Program-made: the position numbers and the translations under genes
Notes under the pieces: generated by a model
Told to the model about the DNA's origin: nothing
What the model saw: the letters and a program-made list of their open reading frames with translations, nothing else
The model's database searches: none
From: an uncultured bacterium
Lineage (GTDB): Bacteria > Cyanobacteriota > Vampirovibrionia > Gastranaerophilales > Gastranaerophilaceae
Length of the DNA: 36,601 nucleotides
Direction of reading: 5' to 3'
Assembly (NCBI GenBank): GCA_949293185.1
Contig: CASFCQ010000020.1
Coordinates: 1 to 36,601 of the forward strand
Shown here: positions 23,521-31,207 of the stretch, piece after piece
Position numbering within the stretch: position 1 is the first letter of the stretch
How the letters are laid out: each line of letters starts with the position of its first letter

Positions 23521-24357
23521 CTAATTCTTATGCATAAATTTATGGTCTTTAGTTTTAAAAACAAGCTGAGGAAATTTGTTTTTATATTCTTCCAACCCGC
23601 TGCGTGTCAAATATACCAGATGTATCGGCAGAATTTTTAGTTTCTCTTTTTCCGGCATCGGGAGAATATCCTTACATTCATTTGCATAATACTTTAACAT
23701 ATTGTTTGCAAAATCAGCCTTGCCAAGCCACGGGTCGATGATGACCGTTTTATTATTGATTAATTGTTCCACACGTGAGTCATCAAGGTTAAAGATACAG
23801 GCTGCATGATAAGATTTTATTTTGTTTATTGAGTCGCTCGGCTCATAAAATAGACAACTTGAAGCGTTTTTAAAACCATTAAGTTTCATGACAAGTTCCG
23901 CAATAACTGCATTTTCCTGACAGTTTCCCATTTTTTTAATGCTCAAAAGATTAACTGTTCTTTCAAGCTCGGTTGTATTTTTATTATTCTGCCTTCCTTG
24001 TGCTACAACTTCTATATTTTTTGCAATTACTGCAATGGTATTGTCTTTTTTTTCGTTGTTTTTTGTTATTCTAAAAAATTGTTTAATTTTCTCTAAAAAT
24101 CCGTTTTTTTCAACTGTTGAATGCTGTTTTACAAAAGAGTAAATATCCTTCATATCTTTTAATATAAGGTTGGCATTTTTAGGGTCTGTTTTTTTTATAT
24201 AGTGTTCAAACAAAGGTTTAAATTTAGTTGGTGAAATATGGGGAAATGTTGTAATTATTGTGTGACAAACCCATTGTGCATCACGTATTTGTACACAGCG
24301 AGAAGTAAAATTAGGATAATATTGTGCATTATTATAATCAGAACCTGAAATTTTCAT
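23521..24357 (-). CDS. Tagged protein with putative Cys-His-Asp catalytic triad, 278 aa
   Basis: The N-terminus MKISGSDYNNAQYYPNFTSR carries the tag (PNFTSR, 15-20). A helical region with a basic stretch follows. Then come three ordered motifs of papain/transglutaminase-like fold enzymes: GNCQENA (Cys146), SYHAACIF (His184) and IIDPW (Asp208). This order and spacing is shared by transglutaminase-like proteases, glutamine deamidases and several secreted effectors. I cannot assign it further. No signal peptide. No Shine-Dalgarno; a TTTAAT hexamer ends five bases before the ATG, possibly leaderless. It sits alone after the tRNA-Leu repeat block. Confidence 0.6.
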   Translation of the reverse strand: MKISGSDYNNAQYYPNFTSRCVQIRDAQWVCHTIITTFPHISPTKFKPLFEHYIKKTDPKNANLILKDMKDIYSFVKQHSTVEKNGFLEKIKQFFRITKNNEKKDNTIAVIAKNIEVVAQGRQNNKNTTELERTVNLLSIKKMGNCQENAVIAELVMKLNGFKNASSCLFYEPSDSINKIKSYHAACIFNLDDSRVEQLINNKTVIIDPWLGKADFANNMLKYYANECKDILPMPEKEKLKILPIHLVYLTRSGLEEYKNKFPQLVFKTKDHKFMHKN

Positions 24358-24430
24358 ATAAAATTAAATGCACGTAAAAATAAAAATTGCTAACAACCTG
24401 TGTATCTTAAAAATTTCAATGTCTATTGTT

Positions 24431-24809
24431 TTACACATCAGAGTTAGGTATTTCATTTACAGGTGCTTGAACCTTCTTATTGTTTGAAAAAGCAAAAATC
24501 AAACCTATTATAATAAAGAAAATCAGTATTGCCCTTGCAAATTTAAAGTCCTGCTTTATTGTCAATGTATTATCTTTAGAGGCAAGATATTTTTCAATTT
24601 TTTCTTTTTCTCTTTCATATTCAGGAAAACTGTTTTTTGTTGTAAATATTTGAATCTATAGTAGGTATAGCAAAGAAAACTATAACTAAAATAATTGTCA
24701 TAAAAAGACCGACATTAATATTTATAACTTGAGGTGTTGCTGTATTTGGATTTGTATTTGTATTTGTATTTGTATTTGTATCTTCAATTTTAATTTCAAT
24801 TAATGACAT
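24431..24809 (-). pseudogene. Small two-helix membrane protein gene broken by a 1-base frameshift
   Basis: Frame 1 (24809 to stop at 24621, 62 aa) starts with ATG and GGAG seven bases upstream. It has a Thr-Asn repeat (residues about 10-18) and one membrane helix (VGLFMTIILVIVFFAI). A second frame (24655-24431, 74 codons) continues with a charged linker (PEYEREKEKIEKYL) and another helix (ARAILIFFIIGLIFAF), ending in EIPNSDV. The combined span is 379 bases, one more than a multiple of three. An A6 tract and a T4 tract lie in the overlap. So this is probably one gene of about 126 aa with an inserted base, a sequencing error or phase variation. Frame 1 alone could still be expressed. Confidence 0.6.
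24751..24780. repeat. Hexanucleotide repeat (TTTGTA)5
   Basis: Five perfect TTTGTA units plus a degenerate one on the left. On the coding (minus) strand they encode the Thr-Asn run of the small membrane protein. As the unit is six bases, copy-number change alters repeat length without shifting frame. Confidence 0.9.
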
Positions 24810-24884
24810 ATGAAAACTCCGCGTCAATACTTCTTGTTTACTTTATAAAAATATTTTAGTATGTCAAAAAGCATAGCATTACTT

Positions 24885-24995
24885 TTATTTTTCGTCCAGC
24901 CATTTTGCAAATTCGTCTGAACTATCATCTTCTTTTGAAAATGTAATCCAAATAACAGCAATGCATGCCAATAAAAATCGAAAAAATTTTTTCAT
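24885..24995 (-). CDS. 36-residue membrane microprotein, translationally coupled to the GT gene
   Basis: Its ATG overlaps the TGA of the upstream glycosyltransferase gene (ATGA, 24992-24995), and AGGA lies eight bases upstream. It begins MKKFFRFLLACIAVIW, a single membrane helix after a basic start. It ends with an acidic tail (KEDDSSDEFAKWLDEK). The overlap, ribosome site and helix-plus-charged-tail make it a credible small protein. Function unknown; it could tether or regulate the glycosyltransferase. Confidence 0.6.
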   Translation of the reverse strand: MKKFFRFLLACIAVIWITFSKEDDSSDEFAKWLDEK

Positions 24996-25732
24996 AGATT
25001 TTTCCTGTACTTTTCAAGCCATTTAACAGGTTTTACATACCGCAGCCCCATTTTTCCAAAATAACCTTTTAATGCCTGCTGCGGAGTCGGACGACCGTGG
25101 AATACAATAATCTTTGCAGTTTTGGGCTCTTTGGCTGTAAAAAAGAAATTCAAAGGAAATGGATACATACAATTTCGTTTAAAACTTACGCACCATTCTT
25201 TATCCCAATAGGATAATATATTTTTTTCGTGCATTTTATATGACAAATACGCCTGCTCGTTTCTGAATTTTTGTCTTATATCATCAATATTTTTAATAAA
25301 ATACTCATATATATCGTTGTGTTTGTTGAATTCGAATTTAAAAACAGAAGAATTTCCGATAATATCTTTTGGAAAATCCCAATCTTTAATAATCACAAAC
25401 TCTCTGTCAGTTTTTAGAAAGCCGTCAATATTATCCCTGATAACAATATCTAAATCTAAAAACAAGGCGCTTCCTTTTAAATCAGGAAACTCGTTTTTTA
25501 AAATTGACAGCTTTCTCCAGCCCCTTTCCGGAAGCGATTCATCCAAATCCATAGTCGGGAGCGGTCTTGTTTCGATTTTTGAATCAATTCCGGTTGTATC
25601 ATCAGTAAAACAAATAAAACGCAGTGGCAATGAAGTATTTTTTATCACCATATTATACAATCGGTTTACATAATCAGCACCAAACTTCTTCCCCCATTTC
25701 ATACAGACAATAAAATAATCTTTGTTACGCAT
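24992..25732 (-). CDS. Glycosyltransferase (GT-A, DxD type), 246 aa
   Basis: The N-terminal Rossmann-like half contains YFIVCMKWGKKFGADYVNRLYNM, FICFTDD and a DxD metal/sugar-nucleotide motif at 93-95 (FLDLDIVI). The C-terminal half has KEWCVSFKRNCMYPFP and IIVFHGRPTPQQA. This resembles the bacterial GT8-like or uncharacterised glycosyltransferases that use nucleotide-sugar donors for lipopolysaccharide or glycan assembly. Donor and acceptor are unknown. GAGGA sits just before the ATG. It is followed by an overlapping 36-residue microprotein and is close to the GT9 gene on the same strand. Confidence 0.75.
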   Translation of the reverse strand: MRNKDYFIVCMKWGKKFGADYVNRLYNMVIKNTSLPLRFICFTDDTTGIDSKIETRPLPTMDLDESLPERGWRKLSILKNEFPDLKGSALFLDLDIVIRDNIDGFLKTDREFVIIKDWDFPKDIIGNSSVFKFEFNKHNDIYEYFIKNIDDIRQKFRNEQAYLSYKMHEKNILSYWDKEWCVSFKRNCMYPFPLNFFFTAKEPKTAKIIVFHGRPTPQQALKGYFGKMGLRYVKPVKWLEKYRKNL

Positions 25733-25912
25733 TTTTCCTCATAATTAATTTATTAAAATCGCGTTTAGACATTAAATGGCTAATATTGCACAAGCTTAAT
25801 ACATCTTATGATGATAATAGGACACTATATGATGTTTGTCAAGGAGATAGTCAATATTATATGTCGTTAAAATCCTGTGCTTTTAACATTAAAGTTATTT
25901 TGAGGATTAATT

Positions 25913-26239
25913 ATGACATTATCAAAAGGCGATAAAAACTTAGGAGCACGAATAAAAGAGCTCAGAGAAAAGAAAAACTATACCCAGGAACAGCTTGCAG
26001 AAATATTGGAACTCGATGCACGCTCTCTAAGCAGAATTGAAACAGGCGTTAGTTTTACTACAATCGACAGACTAAAGAAAATGGCTGATGTGTTTGATGT
26101 CGAGCTTAAAGATTTGTTTTCAACTGATCATTATGCAGACAAAAAACAGCTTATCAGAAAAATCAATACTCTTTTAGACTCAGCTTCTCTTGATGATATA
26201 AGAACTATTTATAAGATTGTTTCATCTATATTAAGATAA
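25913..26239 (+). CDS. XRE-family helix-turn-helix regulator, 108 aa
   Basis: Residues 10-65 form an XRE/Cro-type HTH (LGARIKELREKKNYTQEQLAEILELDARSLSRIETG). The C-terminal 40 residues are a helical dimerisation-like region (DKKQLIRKINTLLDSASLDDIRTIYKIVSSIL). GAGGA lies six bases before the ATG. The upstream region (25840-25865) has a TTGTCA with a TATATG 16 bases downstream as a possible promoter. Targets unknown. The 3' end overlaps the convergent heptosyltransferase gene by nine bases. Confidence 0.85.
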   Translation: MTLSKGDKNLGARIKELREKKNYTQEQLAEILELDARSLSRIETGVSFTTIDRLKKMADVFDVELKDLFSTDHYADKKQLIRKINTLLDSASLDDIRTIYKIVSSILR

Positions 26240-27277
26240 GATATTTTTTATTTTTTCAATTATTTTTTGAGAAGAAACAGAAGAGGTGCACAGATTCTTT
26301 GAGGTTTTGAGTCTGCATTTGCGTTTCATACAAGGGTAACAAGGTATATCAGGATAGAAACAATCACATTTTTCTCCAAACGGCGCATTCCTTAATGCTG
26401 CTGTTGCAGTAAATATTGTTATAACAAACGGTTTTTCTACCGCCCAGGCAATATGAGCGCTTCCGGAATCCGGAGATATAACAACATCAGCATTTCTGAA
26501 TACTTCTGCCAGTTCTTCCAGATTTGTTTTGCCTGCGAGTATAAGTTTATTATCAACACCTGCTGATATTCTTTCAATAAGGGGAATATCCTGTTGCATG
26601 CCGGTAAAAACAAGATTAACTTTACCGTTAAGGTATTCAATGACTTCTCTCCAGTTATTCTCATTCCAATGTTTGTTTTCCCATGTAGTGGCAGGTGAGA
26701 TTACTACAGTCTTTTTATTTATATCCAAAGCTTCCAGCAGATTTTTAACTTTGCTGCGCACATCAAAAGACGGCTCAGAAAGATTGAATTCAATCTTATC
26801 AATTTCAGCACCCAAATACTTTGCCAGCTCGAGATTTCTTTTTACTACGTGATAATTGGAATCGAACAGCTCGTGCTCTGCTTTAACGATTTCGTTAGAA
26901 AATAATCCTGAAAACTCTCGTCCGCCTGTCAGGGTAATTTTTCTTTTAATATTCAAAAAAGGAAGCAAAATTGCACTTTTAAAAAGCTGCTGTGTATCTA
27001 ACACTATATCGTATTGCTCTTTATTTATGTTGTTTATAATTTCCAGAAATTCTTTGACATTTTGTATAGAAAATCCGCGCTGTTGCCACGTTTTTTTAGG
27101 AATAATATAGCAGTGGTCAACATTTTTATGCCCCTGAATAAACAATGCAGCTTTATCTTCCACCACCCAGCCTATTTCGCAGTCAGGGTATTGTCTTTTT
27201 AAAGCGTTAACAAGCGGGAGCGTATGTATTGTGTCGCCTATTGCGCTGAGGCGCAGGATAAGTATCTTTTTGTGCAT
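26231..27277 (-). CDS. GT9-family (lipopolysaccharide heptosyltransferase-type) glycosyltransferase, 348 aa
   Basis: The N-terminus KILILRLSAIGDTIHTLPLV carries the GT9 base Asp in AIGD. The C-terminal donor site has SPATTWENKHW, TGMQQD and SPDSGSAHIAWAVEKPFVITIF. Near the end is a Cys-rich stretch (DCFYPDIPCYPCMKRKC) seen in several heptosyltransferase-like proteins. It would add heptose or a related sugar to the lipid A core at the inner membrane, which supports an outer membrane in this organism. The ATG has no Shine-Dalgarno; an extended -10 ends six bases upstream, in the 22-base gap after the preceding gene. Confidence 0.85.
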   Translation of the reverse strand: MHKKILILRLSAIGDTIHTLPLVNALKRQYPDCEIGWVVEDKAALFIQGHKNVDHCYIIPKKTWQQRGFSIQNVKEFLEIINNINKEQYDIVLDTQQLFKSAILLPFLNIKRKITLTGGREFSGLFSNEIVKAEHELFDSNYHVVKRNLELAKYLGAEIDKIEFNLSEPSFDVRSKVKNLLEALDINKKTVVISPATTWENKHWNENNWREVIEYLNGKVNLVFTGMQQDIPLIERISAGVDNKLILAGKTNLEELAEVFRNADVVISPDSGSAHIAWAVEKPFVITIFTATAALRNAPFGEKCDCFYPDIPCYPCMKRKCRLKTSKNLCTSSVSSQKIIEKIKNILS

Positions 27278-27283
27278 ACAAAA

Positions 27284-27292
27284 ATTATATCA
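27284..27292 (-). promoter_or_regulatory. Extended -10 (TGA-TATAAT) for a leaderless GT9 gene
   Basis: On the minus strand TG-A-TATAAT ends six bases before the ATG at 27277. No convincing -35; extended -10 promoters often need none. It overlaps the short gap after the upstream gene. Confidence 0.55.
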
Positions 27293-27299
27293 CGCAAAA

Positions 27300-27920
27300 T
27301 TATTTGTTATCTTTATTTAAAGTTTGTTTAACGTAAGTATCTGTATTGCTGCGTGATGTCGTTTTCTTCGGAGTTTTGAACAACAAATCCATAACAGGGT
27401 GCAATACTATTTGTGATGTAATAGGCGCACAAAGTGCAAGGATAAATACAGTTGATAAGATAGAGCTAAGCTCTTTTACACCTTTACCAAAGTGGTAGTC
27501 TTTGTTTGTATGCAAAAGATGTGAGAATCTGTCTTCCAGCTGTCTTTTTGAAGCTTTGTCTTTTGCGAGTTTTATTTTTTCCTGAAAAGCGTTGTATAAA
27601 TCCAGTTTTCTTTTATCTTCAGGATTTTTTGATAATTTTTTGCTGAGAATATCATAAGTTTTATTTTTAAAAGGCTTAATCAATGCCAGATACAGACCAA
27701 GACAAAAACTCTGGTACAAAAATTCTTTTGTGGCTGCATATTTTTTAGACTGTTTGTTGGCATGTTTGTCGCAATAAATAAAAGTAGGTCTGAAAGAAGC
27801 TTTTAATGTTGTTTCAACAGCAATTGCACAGACTGTATTTTTGGCAAACTCGGCTGCTCTGGGGTTTGCAATAACCTTTCTTGTTTTTATTAAAGCTTTT
27901 TGAACAGGAGTAATATTCAT
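27300..27920 (-). CDS. Membrane protein, divergent paralogue of its upstream neighbour, 206 aa
   Basis: Hydrophobic segments lie at about 28-42, 68-84 and 150-170 (LSTVFILALCAPITSQIVL), with a Lys-rich linker between the last two. It shares with the next gene upstream a patterned block: FRP, then DK, then KKYAATKEF before a hydrophobic segment (VRP, DK, RKYAALREL in the neighbour). GAGGG is seven bases before the ATG and the upstream gene ends three bases before it, so they are co-transcribed and probably act together. No known family. Confidence 0.65.
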   Translation of the reverse strand: MNITPVQKALIKTRKVIANPRAAEFAKNTVCAIAVETTLKASFRPTFIYCDKHANKQSKKYAATKEFLYQSFCLGLYLALIKPFKNKTYDILSKKLSKNPEDKRKLDLYNAFQEKIKLAKDKASKRQLEDRFSHLLHTNKDYHFGKGVKELSSILSTVFILALCAPITSQIVLHPVMDLLFKTPKKTTSRSNTDTYVKQTLNKDNK

Positions 27921-27923
27921 AAT

Positions 27924-28454
27924 CTACACCCTCATCCCAGCGCGGTAAAACGGCGAATTTGATTTAACACGATAAATATTGTAATAGCCGGCTTTCATCG
28001 GGCTGTTAACAGTCATCTGACCGAATGCAGGTTTGTTATTAGCAGTAGGGTTTGGGGCGGTAACAGCATTCGGGTCGTAATCAGGCATAAGCTTTTTCAT
28101 AATAGGCGGCATGCCAAGATTGCAAAACTTAGGGACAAAGAATCCGGCTGCTGCACAGATACCTAAAAACGATAAAAATGATTTAGCATTTTTGTATTTT
28201 ATAGAGCCTTTACCTGCTATCATACCAGCAAGACTTTCACCAAGCATACCTAACACCATAGTCGTAGGTACACCGATAAACTCTGTCATAAGCTCTCTTA
28301 ACGCCGCATATTTTCTGGCATCAGGAGCTTCTTTTTTATCGGTAATACTTAAAATAGGTCTTACTGTACCTTTTCCGCAGGCTACAGCCATAACAGTATA
28401 AATCGGCTTGTTATTTTCACCAAGCGCATTACATAATTTGTGAATTAAAGACAT
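27924..28454 (-). CDS. Membrane protein, first gene of a paralogous pair, 176 aa
   Basis: Start taken at ATG 28454 (MSLIHKLCN); a GTG three codons upstream is possible. Hydrophobic segments are about 20-32, 58-80 (IGVPTTMVLGMLGESLAGMIA) and 94-115 (FLSFLGICAAAGFFV). The VRP-DK-RKYAALREL block is shared with the downstream gene and, more weakly, with the 441-aa FKG protein (ARP...TKN...NNYQVAHS). The soluble C-terminus (GQMTVNSPMKAGYYNIYRVKS) is unusual. Function unknown. Confidence 0.65.
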   Translation of the reverse strand: MSLIHKLCNALGENNKPIYTVMAVACGKGTVRPILSITDKKEAPDARKYAALRELMTEFIGVPTTMVLGMLGESLAGMIAGKGSIKYKNAKSFLSFLGICAAAGFFVPKFCNLGMPPIMKKLMPDYDPNAVTAPNPTANNKPAFGQMTVNSPMKAGYYNIYRVKSNSPFYRAGMRV

Positions 28455-28560
28455 TATCTTCACACTATTCGTTTGTTATTAATGTTTAATGTATCAACTT
28501 CAATTTACATTTTATATCATTAAATACTATTTTCAAGCCTCTTTATAAAAATTTAATGTT

Positions 28561-28746
28561 TTATATAATTTTGTCCAGCTTGTTTCCGATTAAATCCCCA
28601 AGTTTCCGAAAAGTTTTTGGTTCAGGAGACATTACGGATTTTATGTATCTGTCAATTTTTTCCTGCAAAATATCCTGCTTAATGTCGTCATAGCGGGTTT
28701 TTATTCCTTTTGGAAATTCTTTCGGAAAATTATTGCTTATTTTCAT
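28561..28746 (-). CDS. Small charged protein, 61 aa
   Basis: AAGGAG lies five to six bases before the ATG, a strong site for such a short frame, and the reading frame is clean. Sequence MKISNNFPKEFPKGIKTRY then an amphipathic helical region (DDIKQDILQEKIDRYIKSVM). Soluble, basic at the start. The FPKEFPKG stretch is faintly similar to the tag in other proteins (Phe-Pro, Lys-Gly) but does not match the consensus. Function unknown. Confidence 0.6.
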   Translation of the reverse strand: MKISNNFPKEFPKGIKTRYDDIKQDILQEKIDRYIKSVMSPEPKTFRKLGDLIGNKLDKII

Positions 28747-28826
28747 AAAAACTCCTTTTGAATATACAAAGAAGCCTGAAAATAAAAATTGACTAAATAC
28801 AGATTAACATTAAAATTTTTTAATAT

Positions 28827-29714
28827 TTATCTAAAGTTATTCACAAAAAAATGTTTTATTTTCGATTTTAATGATAATTTTTGTGGATTGAAATCCTTAA
28901 CTGTCGTAAAATCAAAGGATTCCGGCTGGGTTGTTCTTGAATAATGAATATCAGGTTTCCCGAAAAGCATTACATAAGAAACTTTGTAACCGTCAGGTAC
29001 ATTCATCTGCTGAGCAAGTTCAGGGAAAAACTGCATACAGGCTTGTGCAAAACCGCACCAGCAAGTGCCGACTCCAAGGCTGTAAGCGTAAAGCTCAAAA
29101 TAACTAAGTGCAATAACAGGGTCAATGTTAGCGCAGGGGGCGTTTACCGGTGTTGAAACAACTACCATATGCGGTGCACCTCGAAAAATAACATCTTCGC
29201 CGTTTATCAATGCGTTTTTATAATGAGCAAACTTTTTTGTCATGCTGTTTACAAGTCTGCCTGACAGAAGTTTTATAAGTTTGGTGTTAACATATGTGCG
29301 GATTTTATCCATAACAGTTTTATCTTCAATAAATGCAAAATGCATTTTATGAAAATTACAGCCGGTAGGCGTCCAATTTAGCATGTCTTTCAGTTTTTGA
29401 AGTGTTTGTTCGTCAAGATTTTCGGATTTGTAATGTCTTACACTTCTTCTGGATTTTATCATATTTAAAACAGAATCAGGATTTTGCTGCCATACAGATT
29501 CCGAGTCCTGCGGATTTTTGTTGCAAATAGAAATTGCTCCTACAGGACACACCGCAAGGCAATGCTGGCATTTTATACATCTGTTTTCTCCGTTATCGCA
29601 AAATCGAGGTTTATTATTTTCGTCAAACTCCAGCGCATATGCGATACAATCTTTTACGCACAATCCGCAGCTTATACATTTATCTCTATCAACTATTAGA
29701 TTTTTTTCAGACAT
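28827..29714 (-). CDS. Ferredoxin-nitroreductase fusion, 295 aa
   Basis: Start at ATG 29714 with GGGAGG five bases upstream; the frame opens 30 codons earlier without support. Two [4Fe-4S] motifs: Cys 13/16/19/23 (CISCGLCVKDC) and Cys 46/49/52/56 (CIKCQHCLAVCP). From residue 83 there is an FMN-dependent nitroreductase domain (IKSRRSVRHYKSENL ... WTPTGCNFHKMHF ... SLGVGTCWCGFAQ). Such proteins pass electrons from clusters to FMN and reduce nitro or quinone-like substrates in anaerobes; the physiological substrate is unknown. It follows pnuC by 19 bases on the same strand, so they likely form an operon linking NAD precursors and flavin redox chemistry. Confidence 0.85.
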   Translation of the reverse strand: MSEKNLIVDRDKCISCGLCVKDCIAYALEFDENNKPRFCDNGENRCIKCQHCLAVCPVGAISICNKNPQDSESVWQQNPDSVLNMIKSRRSVRHYKSENLDEQTLQKLKDMLNWTPTGCNFHKMHFAFIEDKTVMDKIRTYVNTKLIKLLSGRLVNSMTKKFAHYKNALINGEDVIFRGAPHMVVVSTPVNAPCANIDPVIALSYFELYAYSLGVGTCWCGFAQACMQFFPELAQQMNVPDGYKVSYVMLFGKPDIHYSRTTQPESFDFTTVKDFNPQKLSLKSKIKHFFVNNFR

Positions 29715-29733
29715 AATGCCTCCCAATTTGATA

Positions 29734-30432
29734 TTATCCGGAATTTTCTGACATTTCTTTTTTCCACACAAAAAAGAAATATATTCCAAGTATAAAATAT
29801 ACAATCCACATTAGCAAAGTTGAATAAGCCTTTGCACCGTGCAGAATAAGACCTAACCACATAAGAGAGGATAATCCGTTTACCACAATCCAGACTATCC
29901 ATTGTTCGATACATCTTTTTACTGTTAAATACATTCCAATGATAGACAGTACTGTTGTGATACCATCAAAAAACGGGCTTTTGTCATCGAGGTATTGCAG
30001 AATAACAATAGCTGTTATGCAGGCAATAATAGCGCCTATAGAAAGAATAATAAGTTCTTTTTGGGATAGTTTTGTTTTAACTATTTCTTTAGTATCGGAT
30101 TTCAGATGTTTTTTCCACTTAAAAATTCCTGTAACCTGCATTGGAAAATAATAACAGGCATAAAGTACAAGGTTGCCCCACAGAGCATTTTTAAAAGAGA
30201 GATAAGAATAAAACGACGTACCTAAAAGCCCGAAAAAATAACACGAAATTTTTCCTTTTCCGGCAAGCGTGGTATATAAAATACCGCATATTGCTGATAT
30301 AACAGCTGCTTTGTTGTCATGTAAAACAAAAAAGTTTATGCAAATCAGAATAAAGACGGCACAAAGCGCAATTATTTCGTATTTTTTCCAGCCGCTAAAT
30401 TCATATTTTAAAAATTTAATAATCTCCAACAA
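29734..30432 (-). CDS. pnuC: Nicotinamide riboside/mononucleotide transporter PnuC, 232 aa
   Basis: A seven-helix SWEET-like permease that imports NAD precursors. Family motifs include YYFPMQVTGIFKWKKH (about 114-129) and LSIIGMYLTVKRCIEQWIVWIVVN (about 160-183). Length is normal. The start is a TTG with GGGGAA upstream; two adjacent TTG codons make the exact start uncertain by one residue. It precedes the ferredoxin-nitroreductase gene in a probable operon. A thiamine transporter (PnuT) or riboflavin transporter (PnuX) reading is possible, as these share the fold. Confidence 0.85.
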   Translation of the reverse strand: MLEIIKFLKYEFSGWKKYEIIALCAVFILICINFFVLHDNKAAVISAICGILYTTLAGKGKISCYFFGLLGTSFYSYLSFKNALWGNLVLYACYYFPMQVTGIFKWKKHLKSDTKEIVKTKLSQKELIILSIGAIIACITAIVILQYLDDKSPFFDGITTVLSIIGMYLTVKRCIEQWIVWIVVNGLSSLMWLGLILHGAKAYSTLLMWIVYFILGIYFFFVWKKEMSENSG

Positions 30433-30513
30433 TATTCCCCGTCTATTGTTAATACTATTTAGATATTAGCAAAATTATTATTTAAGAATCAATAAGGCGA
30501 ATAAATGGCTGTT

Positions 30514-30927
30514 TTATAGCAGCTGCAGATTTTCGTCCAGCATAAAATAATAGGTATCCGGATTATTTACAAGGGTTCTTTTAGACAAATATTTTGTTCC
30601 TAGGCTTTGAGCTATAAAAGCAATATTGTAGGTAGCTGAAACAATTACTACTGGGATTTTTGCATATTGGCTATAAGTTTTTATCTGTTTGACAAGCCAT
30701 TCTCCTGCAAATAGCGGAGAAAAATCCGTTTCCATCTGTAAATCCGTTATTACCATGTCATAGGGGTGATTTAATGATTCTTGCACAAGAGTTAATGCAT
30801 CTTTGGCGTTGCCTGCGATAACGTATTCCAATTGATATTTATCATAATTTTTGAGCAAAGAAATATGAAAACGCTGCCATTCGGAGCTGTCTTCAGCTAT
30901 AAGAATTCTTTTTACTGTTTTATTCAT
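30514..30927 (-). CDS. Stand-alone CheY-like response regulator receiver, 137 aa
   Basis: The receiver fold has acidic residues at 12-13 (IAED), phosphoacceptor Asp62 (MVITDLQM), Ser97 (VIVSA) and Lys116 (LSKR). There is no output domain, so it would act by protein-protein contact. Start at ATG 30927; there is no Shine-Dalgarno and a TATAAT ends six bases upstream, so the mRNA is probably leaderless. No histidine kinase lies in the window. Confidence 0.85.
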   Translation of the reverse strand: MNKTVKRILIAEDSSEWQRFHISLLKNYDKYQLEYVIAGNAKDALTLVQESLNHPYDMVITDLQMETDFSPLFAGEWLVKQIKTYSQYAKIPVVIVSATYNIAFIAQSLGTKYLSKRTLVNNPDTYYFMLDENLQLL

Positions 30928-30933
30928 AAATAT

Positions 30934-30939
30934 ATTATA
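30934..30939 (-). promoter_or_regulatory. -10 box (TATAAT) with leaderless spacing for the receiver gene
   Basis: A perfect TATAAT on the minus strand ends six bases before the ATG at 30927. Confidence 0.55.
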
Positions 30940-31042
30940 CAAAAATAAGCACTTTCGGGTAATACAAATCAAAACTTTCGGATAATTATGTTTGGCAAAA
31001 AATATGTAATGATAATACTGAAAGAATATGCATGGAACAGAT

Positions 31043-31207
31043 ATGAAAATAAAACAACTTTTAACAAATTTAAAAAGAAAAATAGAAGAACTTGACTGTA
31101 AAGCAAGAATAATGGATAAAGTAACTAATTACTCAACTAATCCTTTTGCTTTTAACAGCCAAAAGACATATGTCTGGATAGAAAAGCCTGATAAGCATAA
31201 CAGTTAA
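31043..31207 (+). CDS. Possible 54-residue protein antisense to the aroA tail
   Basis: An ATG-started frame, MKIKQLLTNLKRKIEEL..., runs 54 codons through a helical, basic segment and ends in DKHNS. A GGAACAG just upstream is a weak ribosome site. The last 75 bases lie antisense to the unusual C-terminal extension of aroA. If aroA once ended earlier, this could be the original neighbouring gene. Coding status is uncertain. Confidence 0.35.
   Translation: MKIKQLLTNLKRKIEELDCKARIMDKVTNYSTNPFAFNSQKTYVWIEKPDKHNS

Noticed and set aside
24640-24660. Programmed frameshift at the A6 tract in the small membrane gene
   Set aside because: The shift needed is +1 (or -2), and the codons in frame do not form a standard -1 slippery heptamer; no stimulatory structure seen. 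A mutation or base-call error is simpler.
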